64,000 nt of DNA from Bauldia sp. (GTDB taxonomy: Bacteria > Pseudomonadota > Alphaproteobacteria > Rhizobiales > Kaistiaceae): assembly GCA_026126025.1 (NCBI GenBank), contig JAHCJZ010000009.1, positions 1-64,000 on the forward strand. The letters are read 5' to 3'. Each line of letters begins with the position of its first letter. The first letter of the stretch is position 1. Below, in pieces: positions 16,013 to 22,362 of the stretch. The position numbers and the translations under genes are program-made. The notes under the pieces are model-generated. The model was not told the DNA's origin, searched no databases, and was given only the letters and a program-made list of their open reading frames with translations.

Positions 16013-16101
16013 ATCGCGCTCCCGACGATCACCCACGCCCCGATCCACAGCAGGACAGCGGCTAGAGACGCGATGGTGTGGATGGTCTCGCGGGTGGTCA
16101 T
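16009..16101 (-). CDS. Micro-membrane protein (30 residues)
   Basis: ATG 16101 with the site GGAG nine bases upstream; the stop overlaps the GTG of the Dam gene. The peptide is a single hydrophobic helix (TIASLAAVLLWIGAWVIVGS). Like the other single-helix frames in this operon it is below usual annotation size limits. Confidence 0.5.
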   Translation of the reverse strand: MTTRETIHTIASLAAVLLWIGAWVIVGSAM

Positions 16102-16106
16102 GGCGA

Positions 16107-16841
16107 CTACTCCGCTGCGTCCGGCTGATCAGCCGCGGCGGCAGGCTGATCGCCCAGCGCGCCCTTGTCCGTCTCGACCAGCGTGCCGTAGCAGACCTCG
16201 CCCTGGACAAGCCGCTTGCACTCGACGCGGGTTTCCTCCGGCTTCGGCCGGCGCCACATGCACAGCCCGGCGAAGATGCGCAGTCGCGCGCTGAGGGTCG
16301 CCTTGCAGATGATCGACCAGCCGGCCTTAATGCCCTCGCCGGCCTCGATGCCCAAGCCGGCCTCGATGCCCGAGCCGGCCTCGATGCCCGTGCCGGCCTT
16401 AATGCCCTCGCCGGCCTTGATGCCCAAGCCGGCCTTAATGCCCTCGCCGGCCTTGATGCCCAAGCCGGCCTCGATGCCCGAGCCGGCCTCGATGCCCTCG
16501 CCGGCCTCGATGCCCCAGCCGGCCTTGATGCCCGAGCCGGCCTTGATGCCCAAGCCGGCCTCGATGCCCGAGCCGGCCTCGATGCCCCAGCCGGCCTCGA
16601 TGCCCGAGCCGGCCTCGATGCCCAAGCCGGCCTCGATGCCCGAGCCGGCCTCGATGCCCGTGCCGGCGAGGGCGCGGATGCGGCCCTTCGCGGCGACGCG
16701 CGCCTTGAAGCGGACCCAGCCGAGATCGGCGGCAATCTCGATGTGGCCGGCGAAGTCGGAGACATCGGTCGCGCCGACATAGGTGTTGTCGGCGTCGAGA
16801 TCGGCCTTGGTGATGGTGAGCGTGGGCAGTTCGTGGGTCAT
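16107..16841 (-). CDS. Hexapeptide-repeat phage protein
   Basis: A protein of 244 residues in three parts. The N-terminal domain (residues 1-62) is beta-rich (LPTLTITKADLDADNTYVGA ... FAGHIEIAADLGWVRF). Residues 63-176 are 19 consecutive copies of I-E/K-A-G-x-G, where x is S, L, W, E or T. The C-terminal domain has a CKAT...CMW...C pattern and an acidic tail. A strict six-residue period with Ile at one face and Gly at turns suggests a beta-solenoid. Similar repeats occur in phage proteins of unknown role. It lies between a small early gene and the methylase. Confidence 0.7.
   Translation of the reverse strand: MTHELPTLTITKADLDADNTYVGATDVSDFAGHIEIAADLGWVRFKARVAAKGRIRALAGTGIEAGSGIEAGLGIEAGSGIEAGWGIEAGSGIEAGLGIKAGSGIKAGWGIEAGEGIEAGSGIEAGLGIKAGEGIKAGLGIKAGEGIKAGTGIEAGSGIEAGLGIEAGEGIKAGWSIICKATLSARLRIFAGLCMWRRPKPEETRVECKRLVQGEVCYGTLVETDKGALGDQPAAAADQPDAAE
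16314..16655. repeat. 18-bp tandem repeat array (19 units)
   Basis: Units such as GCCGGCCTCGATGCCCGA on the plus strand repeat without spacers for 342 bp. They encode the I-E/K-A-G-x-G hexapeptides of the overlapping gene. Third-base and codon-choice differences between units are few, so the array may expand and contract by slippage or recombination. Confidence 0.9.
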
Positions 16842-17083
16842 AGCGGGGCTCCTTCGTAGCCATCGGTTTTGGCATCGGCCGGATCAGACAGCGCCTCCCG
16901 CAATGCGGTGAGAGCGACCGACCCCTCACCGAGGCCTGCGATGTCGCGGCGCTCCCATGCCTCCAGCACCGCCCGCGCTGCCGTCCGCAGCCGCTCGTGT
17001 GCAGCGGTGAGGTCTTGCAGGTCCGCGAACACCGGGTCGATCACCGGCGCGTCGGTGAGGTCGTAGTCGCGGTGTCCGGTCAC
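16838..17083 (-). CDS. Small phage protein, function unknown (81 residues)
   Basis: Starts MTGHRDYDLTDAPVIDPVFA and continues as helices (HERLRTAARAVLEAWERRDI). The stop overlaps the start of the hexapeptide-repeat gene (ATGA), and its own start overlaps the stop of the gene upstream. No motif is recognised. Confidence 0.6.
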   Translation of the reverse strand: MTGHRDYDLTDAPVIDPVFADLQDLTAAHERLRTAARAVLEAWERRDIAGLGEGSVALTALREALSDPADAKTDGYEGAPL

Positions 17084-17463
17084 GCGTCCACCTCGTGTCC
17101 GAGGCTGCGGTCAGCGTCGTACTCGTCGGCGTGGTAGTCCGCCCGCGCTGCGCGCTCCTCGGCCTCGGGCGACGGCGTCAGCCAGCCGAACAGATCGCGC
17201 TCGTCATAGCTACGGTCCGGGCCGACGAACCGGCCGTCCATCCGCTCGACCCGCACGATTCGCAATCCGTCCCGGGTGATGGCGTTAACGACCGTCCCGT
17301 CATTCGGGACGGACGCCATCGGCATGACGTGGGCGAGCGCGGCAAGGCGCTGGTTCGCCAGCATGGAGTCCAGCTTGGCGGCGGCAGCCCCGGCCGCATC
17401 GCCACCCGTCTCGCGGGCTTCAGCGAGGGAACCGGCAAAGGCGGCGGCGTTGGCGGGGTGCAT
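17080..17463 (-). CDS. First gene of the leftward early operon, function unknown
   Basis: A protein of 127 residues with a helical N-terminus and the core VNAITRDGLRIVRVERMDGR then SYDERDLFGWLTPSP. The tail is acidic. ATG 17463 is preferred over the ATG at 17496. It has the site GGAGG nine bases upstream, and the predicted transcription start from the promoter at 17499-17527 falls close to the earlier ATG. It is the promoter-proximal gene of the repressed leftward operon. Confidence 0.6.
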   Translation of the reverse strand: MHPANAAAFAGSLAEARETGGDAAGAAAAKLDSMLANQRLAALAHVMPMASVPNDGTVVNAITRDGLRIVRVERMDGRFVGPDRSYDERDLFGWLTPSPEAEERAARADYHADEYDADRSLGHEVDA

Positions 17464-17498
17464 CGGCGGGTCCTCCGTCCCGGGGGTCGATGGCATAC

Positions 17499-17527
17499 CG
17501 GGTACACCTCGTACCCTATCACGTCAA
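17499..17527 (-). promoter_or_regulatory. Leftward early promoter PL with repressor operator
   Basis: The -35 element TTGACG (17527-17522) is followed by a 17-bp spacer and the -10 element TACCCG (17504-17499). A perfect 17-bp palindrome, GGGTAC-GAGGT-GTACCC, fills the space between them (17500-17516) and overlaps the -10. The same palindrome occurs at the Cro-side promoter. Binding of the prophage repressor here would block transcription of the integration/recombination operon. Confidence 0.75.
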
Positions 17528-17542
17528 GCGAAAAGATATGGA

Positions 17543-17571
17543 TTGTACCCTAGTCGGGTACGAAATATCCT
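17543..17571 (+). promoter_or_regulatory. Divergent promoter with inverted operator
   Basis: TTGTAC (17543-17548), a 17-bp spacer and TATCCT (17566-17571) form a promoter pointing right. The spacer contains GTACCC-TAGTC-GGGTAC (17545-17561), the same half-sites as the operator but in the outward arrangement. The predicted start of transcription (about 17578) coincides with the GTG at 17579, so the mRNA could be leaderless. Confidence 0.55.
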
Positions 17572-17578
17572 GTCGTGC

Positions 17579-18706
17579 GTGGTCGCCCTTTCTCTCCAGA
17601 GCATCGCTTCGGCCCTCGGCGGACGTGTCGTCCGCGGCAAAACCGAGCGCGTCGTAGCGCCGGGGCCGGGTCAGAAGCGCCGGGATCGGTCGCTGACGGT
17701 GTGGTTGAACGGGGACCGAATCGCAGCGCACAGTCATCGCGGCCTGCCGTGGCAGGACTGCCAGCGCTACGTCCTCGACCGATGCGGAGTGGCGCCGCGC
17801 GCCTGGTCGCGACGAAGAAAATTGCCGGTTGCGCCGGAGACGCGTCACCAGTTTTTCGGGGAGACGCTGCGGGTCTGCCGGCTGAGGCGGCGAATCACCC
17901 CGGCTCAATTCGCACTACTGGCGAACGATCTTCGGCTCGCCGGCGGCGAGGCGCGACTCGGGGTCTACGCCCAGGAGTTCGCGATGACGCCGACTGCCGT
18001 GGCGACCGCTCTCGCCGCAGAGCCGAGGCACTACACAGCGGACGACCGCGCAAAGATTCTCGCCGTCACCTATGCCGAGCGCCAGCAGCTCGGCCTGCGC
18101 AGAACCGGCGCGGTCGACGTCGACAAGGCAGGGCGGGAACGAGCCCGCCGAGACCGCTACAACGCCAAGCGAAGGGCTGCGCGACAGGCCGCTGCAGCAG
18201 GGCTGGCGTCAATAGATATTCCAAGTTCACAGGCGGTAGCAGTAGCTACCAAAACACCCCCTCCATCATCGGAGGATTCCACAACCTCAGAGCAAGAGAG
18301 GTGGTATGGCGCGCGCGAGAACAATTGTGGTCGGCAAGAACGGACCTCCGTGCCCTCGATGCGAGCGCCCGATGGAAATCAGGGAGCACGCGAAGATCAC
18401 GGACAAGCACCTCAGGCAGGCCGTCCACTACACCCGCTGGTACTGCTGCACGTCGGGGAAATGCCAGACCACGCTGGTCATGCCGCCGGAGTTTGCTGTT
18501 TGGCGGGACGGGAAGCCCCAAAGGCGCATCGACCATGGTCCGAGCGCGATGGATACACCGGAAGCCGCTGTCCGCCGCGTCCTCGAGGAGACGCCGCCGC
18601 TCACGCCGTCCCAGCGTGGCGACGGCGACCCGGCGAAGCTGCTGCACCAACTCGTCATGGCGGTCATCAACGCCGGCCAGGCGCACATCTTCGCCGGATG
18701 CCCTGA
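17579..18706 (+). CDS. Primase-N-domain-like phage protein; 3' end uncertain
   Basis: The N-terminus (IASALGGRVVRG, then VAPGPGQKRRDRSLTVWLNG, then HSHRGLPWQDCQRYV) matches the domain at the front of rhizobial phage primase/VirE-like proteins. A middle segment (ADDRAKILAVTYAERQQLGL, then DVDKAGRERARRDR) matches small proteins that often follow it. The frame stays open to 18706, but from about 18300 it overlaps the convincing zinc-ribbon gene by 400 bases. The last 130 codons are therefore probably not native sequence; the original stop may have been lost by mutation or frameshift. The GTG start directly follows the promoter. Confidence 0.5.
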   Translation: MVALSLQSIASALGGRVVRGKTERVVAPGPGQKRRDRSLTVWLNGDRIAAHSHRGLPWQDCQRYVLDRCGVAPRAWSRRRKLPVAPETRHQFFGETLRVCRLRRRITPAQFALLANDLRLAGGEARLGVYAQEFAMTPTAVATALAAEPRHYTADDRAKILAVTYAERQQLGLRRTGAVDVDKAGRERARRDRYNAKRRAARQAAAAGLASIDIPSSQAVAVATKTPPPSSEDSTTSEQERWYGARENNCGRQERTSVPSMRAPDGNQGAREDHGQAPQAGRPLHPLVLLHVGEMPDHAGHAAGVCCLAGREAPKAHRPWSERDGYTGSRCPPRPRGDAAAHAVPAWRRRPGEAAAPTRHGGHQRRPGAHLRRMP

Positions 18707-18872
18707 GGTGATTGCCCACTATGGCGGTCGCTTCCCCGACGCAGACGAGTTCGCCGCGGCGATCGGTATCTCGCGAGACCAGGTTCCGCTGCCCGATGGC
18801 CGCGTGCTGAGCTATGCGATCGCGGGGCCGGCGGTGGCGCGGCGAGTCGACTCACATGGTCAGATCGACTAG
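18306..18872 (+). CDS. Zinc-ribbon phage protein
   Basis: A protein of 188 residues with the site GAGGTGG before its ATG. A zinc ribbon is clear: CPRCERPM, then HLRQAVHYTRWYCCTSGKC, giving C-x2-C and C-C-x4-C knuckles. This is a form common in small proteins of alphaproteobacterial phages. The C-terminal half (AIGISRDQVPLPDGRVLSYA) is a separate small domain. It probably binds nucleic acid or a protein partner in the immunity region. The exact role is unknown. Confidence 0.65.
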   Translation: MARARTIVVGKNGPPCPRCERPMEIREHAKITDKHLRQAVHYTRWYCCTSGKCQTTLVMPPEFAVWRDGKPQRRIDHGPSAMDTPEAAVRRVLEETPPLTPSQRGDGDPAKLLHQLVMAVINAGQAHIFAGCPEVIAHYGGRFPDADEFAAAIGISRDQVPLPDGRVLSYAIAGPAVARRVDSHGQID

Positions 18873-19181
18873 CCGCCAGCGACCGCCGCTCGTGTATTCG
18901 ACATCCGCCTGATAGGCAGTCCGGATATTCGCGCCAAAGCCGTTCTGAGCATCGACATAGGCGCGCACGCGGAAAAGGCATCCGCCGCGGTGGGTCGACG
19001 ATACGCCGCTGGCCGTGATGTACGGGAACCGGGCCGTTGCCGGTGCGCGCAGCGCGTTCGTGACAAACCGCTGGCTCATCACGAACGCTTCGATTTCACC
19101 ATCCTCGGAGCAAACGTTGCGTTCGCCGCAGGCCGCGAGCGTGACGGCCAACACCGCAGCCGGCAACAGCATCCTCATCAT
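18852..19181 (-). CDS. Prophage lipoprotein, co-transcribed with the repressor
   Basis: A protein of 109 residues with a lipoprotein signal: Met-Met-Arg, a hydrophobic stretch (LLPAAVLAVTLAAC) and a lipobox ending at Cys18. The mature part has two further cysteines (NVCSEDGE and GGCLFRV) that could form a disulphide. Its start overlaps the stop of the repressor gene (ATGA), so it should be made in the lysogen. Lipoproteins in this position often act in superinfection exclusion or lysogenic conversion; that role here is inference. Confidence 0.75.
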   Translation of the reverse strand: MMRMLLPAAVLAVTLAACGERNVCSEDGEIEAFVMSQRFVTNALRAPATARFPYITASGVSSTHRGGCLFRVRAYVDAQNGFGANIRTAYQADVEYTSGGRWRLVDLTM

Positions 19182-20002
19182 CCGACCACCCCGAATCGCC
19201 GCACGACGCGGCCAAAAATCGCCATCTCCGACAGCCGCCGTTCCTTCGGGCTATGGCGCGGGTTGTCTGAGATCACCCGGATCAGCGCGTCCTCCTCCGA
19301 TCGCGGCGAAACCACCTCAAGCCGCTTCACCACCACTCCGCCGAACTCGTCGGCCAGCGCATAAAGCCCGTCGGGCGACGGCAGGGTGTGGCGGATGTCG
19401 ACGAAGACGAAGTCGCCCTCGGTCAGGGTATCGGCCATAGAATCGCCCTGCACCGGCAGGATTGCTACATCGCGGGCGCGGAGTCCGAGCGCGCCGAGAA
19501 CCTCGTCCGGCAGGCGCCAATAGCCGCGCACGACATCGGCTGAATAGGTGTGGCCGGACTTATGGGGGACGCCTTCCGCGTGCATCGTGACCCCGCCGCC
19601 GCCCAAACCGGCTGTGAGATCGAATTGGGGGATGCCGTCGGGAGGAATCCCGCGCCTGCCGGTCACACGCCCAACGGTGGCCTCCTCGTCTGAGACTCGG
19701 CGAGGGCCATATTCGTCAGGCATGATCGGCGCGTCGCCGCGCGCGTAGTAGAGCCAGTCCACGGTGGTATTGAACGCGATCGCATACTCCGCCGCGGTAT
19801 CAGCATCAAAGCCGTTTCGTCCGAGTTCGTGAGCCTTGTAGGTGTTGATGTTCCAGCTTGGGTGCCGGCGGATTACGTCTGTCGGCCCTTGATACCCTGC
19901 CGCCTTGCGGGCGAGGCGGAGCCGCCTGCCGCGCGCGAAGTTATCCGTTTCGCGGCGCTCCTGCTTCATGGGTACGGTTGGTACTCTGGGGGTCAGGTAC
20001 AT
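19178..20002 (-). CDS. Prophage repressor, LexA/CI-like (S24 peptidase type)
   Basis: A protein of 274 residues. An N-terminal helix-turn-helix (RLRLARKAAGYQGPTDVIRR ... INTYKAHELGRNGF) spans about residues 25-65. The C-terminal S24 domain has the nucleophile segment LPVQGDSMADTLTEGD and the lysine segment GVVVKRLEV, and an Ala-Gly-like cleavage region (FDLTAGLGGGG) precedes it. Cleavage under RecA control would induce the phage. ATG 20002 has the site GGGAAGG. A later ATG at 19969 lacks one but directly follows an operator. It should bind the palindromes at 17500 and 19970-20068. Confidence 0.88.
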   Translation of the reverse strand: MYLTPRVPTVPMKQERRETDNFARGRRLRLARKAAGYQGPTDVIRRHPSWNINTYKAHELGRNGFDADTAAEYAIAFNTTVDWLYYARGDAPIMPDEYGPRRVSDEEATVGRVTGRRGIPPDGIPQFDLTAGLGGGGVTMHAEGVPHKSGHTYSADVVRGYWRLPDEVLGALGLRARDVAILPVQGDSMADTLTEGDFVFVDIRHTLPSPDGLYALADEFGGVVVKRLEVVSPRSEEDALIRVISDNPRHSPKERRLSEMAIFGRVVRRFGVVG

Positions 20003-20068
20003 GTCATACCTTCCCGCTTGACTTTCGGGGGGTATCGGGCGTACCCAATGCGGGTATGTCACATACTC
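19970..20068. promoter_or_regulatory. Immunity operator region (four palindromic sites)
   Basis: Four 17-bp sites share the form GGGTAY-N5-RTACCC. They are 19970-19986 (GGGTAC-GGTTG-GTACTC), 19995-20011 (AGGTAC-ATGTC-ATACCT), 20030-20046 (GGGTAT-CGGGC-GTACCC) and 20052-20068 (GGGTAT-GTCAC-ATACTC). The third lies in the spacer and -10 of the rightward promoter, and the fourth covers the start codon of the Cro-like gene. The first two lie around the repressor start, which suggests autoregulation. Confidence 0.75.
20018..20047 (+). promoter_or_regulatory. Rightward early promoter PR
   Basis: TTGACT (20018-20023), an 18-bp spacer and TACCCA (20042-20047). The operator at 20030-20046 overlaps the spacer and -10, the same design as the leftward promoter. 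Transcription should begin about 20054, so the Cro-like mRNA starting with ATG at 20056 would be essentially leaderless. Confidence 0.65.
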
Positions 20069-20289
20069 CGCTCATCGACCGCTGGCCGTCCCTCTCCGTC
20101 TTCGCCGAAGACATCAACGTCGCCTACGGCACTGCCAAGGCTATGCGGCGCCGCGGGACCATCCCATCGGAATACTGGGCCGCTGCGGTCGAGAAGTCCG
20201 CTCAACGTGGCATCGCCGGCGTAACCTTTGAGACGCTCGCCCAAGCGGTCGACAAGCGGCAGCCCACCCCCGCCGGTGCCGCGGCATGA
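20056..20289 (+). CDS. Cro-like HTH protein (carph-isopro/YdaS-like)
   Basis: A protein of 77 residues with a compact helix-turn-helix (WPSLSVFAEDINVAYGTAKAMRRRGTIPSEYW), the pattern of small Cro-type regulators in rhizobial prophages. It is the first gene of the rightward operon and faces the repressor across the operator region. By position it should oppose the repressor and promote lytic development. Confidence 0.8.
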   Translation: MSHTPLIDRWPSLSVFAEDINVAYGTAKAMRRRGTIPSEYWAAAVEKSAQRGIAGVTFETLAQAVDKRQPTPAGAAA

Positions 20290-20540
20290 CGCGGGCCGAC
20301 TACTACGCTGCGGGTCTTGAGGCCGGGTTCCTCACCGAAGCCGAGGCTCGCTTTGCCATGGCTAGGTTGGCGGCCGATGCGATGGCCGCAGCGGCTATTG
20401 CATCCCCGGAATCCGCTGCCGAGCGGCTTGAGCGTATTCGGCGGCAATTGCGGCAAGTCGGCGTGTCGTCGCCTGGCCGGGGCCGTCGGCGGCACCGCCG
20501 CTGTACCTGCCAAGCTCGCCCGAAAGGTCGCTGCAAATGA
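20286..20540 (+). CDS. Small phage protein, function unknown
   Basis: A protein of 84 residues whose start overlaps the Cro-like gene stop (ATGA). The first 60 residues are helical (YYAAGLEAGFLTEAEARFAM ... AERLERIRRQLRQ). The last 20 are Arg/Cys-rich and may not be native. The 3' part overlaps a plausible gene on the opposite strand. Confidence 0.5.
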   Translation: MTRADYYAAGLEAGFLTEAEARFAMARLAADAMAAAAIASPESAAERLERIRRQLRQVGVSSPGRGRRRHRRCTCQARPKGRCK

Positions 20541-20676
20541 CGGCCGCTATTTTCGGGTCCTGCGCGGCCAAGCCTATCGCAAAGGCTTTGATGGCGGCGC
20601 CGAGTGCGAATTCGAGGCCCACCAACCAATCGCCTGCGGCCTTCGCCTCATGCGTGAGTGCCAGCTTCAACTCCAT
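20395..20676 (-). CDS. Possible antisense gene inside the rightward operon
   Basis: The frame starting at ATG 20676 has the site GGAG nine bases upstream. It encodes 93 residues that look like a genuine alpha-helical protein (LALTHEAKAAGDWLVGLEFA and AAIKAFAIGLAAQDPKIAAV). The opposite-strand frame here is Pro/Ser/Arg-rich, as expected of a shadow. If real it is transcribed against the early operon and overlaps the end of the gene at 20286. Confidence is limited because position and strand are unusual. Confidence 0.4.
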   Translation of the reverse strand: MELKLALTHEAKAAGDWLVGLEFALGAAIKAFAIGLAAQDPKIAAVICSDLSGELGRYSGGAADGPGQATTRRLAAIAAEYAQAARQRIPGMQ

Positions 20677-20906
20677 TCCCGTCTCCATCGGTTGCGCGCA
20701 CCGGCCGATGGTAGGCCGGCCGAGGGGAGTGGGCCACGCCCTGCGGCGCGGTTCGCTTTCCTCGGTCCCCGTCATTCCCGTTTCCATTCCGGTCTCCACG
20801 ACCAAATCCCCGGCCCGGCGCGCGCCAACGCACCGGCCGATCACGCCCGCGGCTCCGCCAAGAGCCAGCGCGCGACGCCCCGAACCTCTCACGATGGAGC
20901 GTCGCA

Positions 20907-21314
20907 GTGTCTGAATTCTCGTCCAACTTTGATGGCCCGCTGTCGCCCGCCGGATCGCTTGCCGATGCCCGCGCCGTTGCCGACCGAACCATCAGGCTGA
21001 CCGCCCGCACCGCCGGCACCAAGGAAGCCGCGGTCTACTCGCTTTCGCGCCGCTACGGGTTCGGCTCCTGGCTGAAGCGCTTGGCGCGCGGCGATTCCAA
21101 GATCAGGATTGATCTGCACCTCTATCGGCGGCTCTGCCGGGCGCTGGAGGAGGCGATCAAGGAGGAGGAGCGGCGCCTTGCGCATGACCGCAGGGTGCTC
21201 GCCGCGATCGAGGCCAACCATGCGGCTTCCCATGCTGATGGCGCGCTGGCTGTGGCTGAAGTTGCGCCGGCTCGGCGTCCGGTTCTCCATCTGGTGGCGG
21301 AGCCGGCGCGATGA
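20907..21314 (+). CDS. Helical phage regulatory-region protein, function unknown
   Basis: A protein of 135 residues starting with GTG and a GGAG site. The block KEAAVYSLSRRYGFGSWLKRLARG followed by a long helix (RRLCRALEEAIKEEERRLAH) matches a small protein often found after Cro in rhizobial prophages. No enzymatic motif is seen. Confidence 0.65.
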   Translation: MSEFSSNFDGPLSPAGSLADARAVADRTIRLTARTAGTKEAAVYSLSRRYGFGSWLKRLARGDSKIRIDLHLYRRLCRALEEAIKEEERRLAHDRRVLAAIEANHAASHADGALAVAEVAPARRPVLHLVAEPAR

Positions 21315-21579
21315 CCGCCGGCGCCGTACCGCACCCGGAACCCCCGACGACTCGGGGCCCTAGCGGCAGACGGAAAGAGGGCCCGCCTGCGTACCACCGC
21401 GTGGCGAGCCCTCTGGAACCATCGACAATGCTGCACAATCCGCGTTCAGCGGGGACACTTCAAGTCCCCTTCATCTACTCGGGCGTGAAGAAGATTCCGG
21501 TCGGGACTGGATTGGTATCGAAGACAATCCGGTTCAGCGCGACACGGAGCGCCGCGCCAAGGCCGCCGAGCATCTTAGG

Positions 21580-22362
21580 GTGTTCGACGATACCCACCGT
21601 CGCGTGGCGGTGGGCGTGCTGCCCTCGGGCAAGATGATCAAGATCGATGGGCACACCCGCGCCTTCGTTTGGGCCGGCGGACTGGCGCAGGGAGTGCCAA
21701 CCCCGCTTGTTCTCGATGCCGACGTCTACAAGTTGCGCGATCGCGAGGCCGCGGTCGAGCTCTACACGCGCTTCGACAGCCGGGTCGCGGTGGAGACGGC
21801 TCAGGACCAACTCTTCGGCGCCGCACGGGAGGCAGACCTCCACTTCGAGTCGCCAATGCTGCGCGCAGGGCGATACGGCAATGCGCTGAAGCACCTCTAC
21901 CAAGTCCTGTTCGGCGTGTGGGGCGAGCGCCACTCTGACGCCAGGTTCACGTACCGCGTTGTCGATTACTTCAAGCCGGAGCTTCTTCGGTTTGATGCCG
22001 CGAAGCCGGTTCACAGCGACTACACCGGCATCATCATCGCGGGCGCGATTCTGACCTTCATGAGGCACGGCGACGACGCTCTTGAATTCTGGGGCCGCTA
22101 CGGGCGCAACGAGGGCATCAAGGATCGCGGCTCCTGCGACGGTGTGCAGGCTGTGCGCAACCTCCTCTCGTACGTCCGCGTCGAGAAGAAGCACGGCTCA
22201 TCGCACTTCGAGGAAATCCTCGGTCGGACCGTCAACGGCTATGAGATGTTCCGATCCGGTCGGCTCTACACCGGGAAGGGCGGACTGCCCCACGCGAAGA
22301 AGGGCGACGAGCTCCAGCGCTTCATCGACGACGCACGTAAGGCCAAGGAACGTCGCGGGTGA
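21580..22362 (+). CDS. ParB-like protein, N-terminus split by a frame break
   Basis: The frame contains the ParB/Srx-like core MIKIDGHTRAFVWAGGL and a helical C-terminal region of about 180 residues. Its first usable start (GTG 21580) falls inside conserved sequence. Codons upstream in the same frame read DWIGIEDNPVQRDTERRAKA, the expected ParB-like lead-in, but no start codon exists back to the TAG at 21361. The natural N-terminus (MLHNPRSAGT ... FIYSGVKKIP, from ATG 21428) is in the next frame, so a one-base shift is needed near 21500-21505. It is either an inactivated gene or a sequence error. The function may be regulation or partition-like DNA binding. Confidence 0.65.
   Translation: MFDDTHRRVAVGVLPSGKMIKIDGHTRAFVWAGGLAQGVPTPLVLDADVYKLRDREAAVELYTRFDSRVAVETAQDQLFGAAREADLHFESPMLRAGRYGNALKHLYQVLFGVWGERHSDARFTYRVVDYFKPELLRFDAAKPVHSDYTGIIIAGAILTFMRHGDDALEFWGRYGRNEGIKDRGSCDGVQAVRNLLSYVRVEKKHGSSHFEEILGRTVNGYEMFRSGRLYTGKGGLPHAKKGDELQRFIDDARKAKERRG

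Noticed and set aside
16314-16655. CRISPR-like array
   Set aside because: The 18-bp units are directly adjacent with no spacers and keep one reading frame, so they are coding tandem repeats.
15945-16859. Plus-strand frames with PASMPEP-type or LDAQAGLDARAG-type repeats
   Set aside because: They are shadows of the minus-strand hexapeptide-repeat gene, which has neighbours overlapping on both sides and family-like end domains.
20317-21000. Plus-strand frames at 20317-21000 and 20537-20914
   Set aside because: Composition is Pro/Ser/Arg/His-rich like an antisense shadow; the minus-strand frame 20395-20676 or no gene is more likely.
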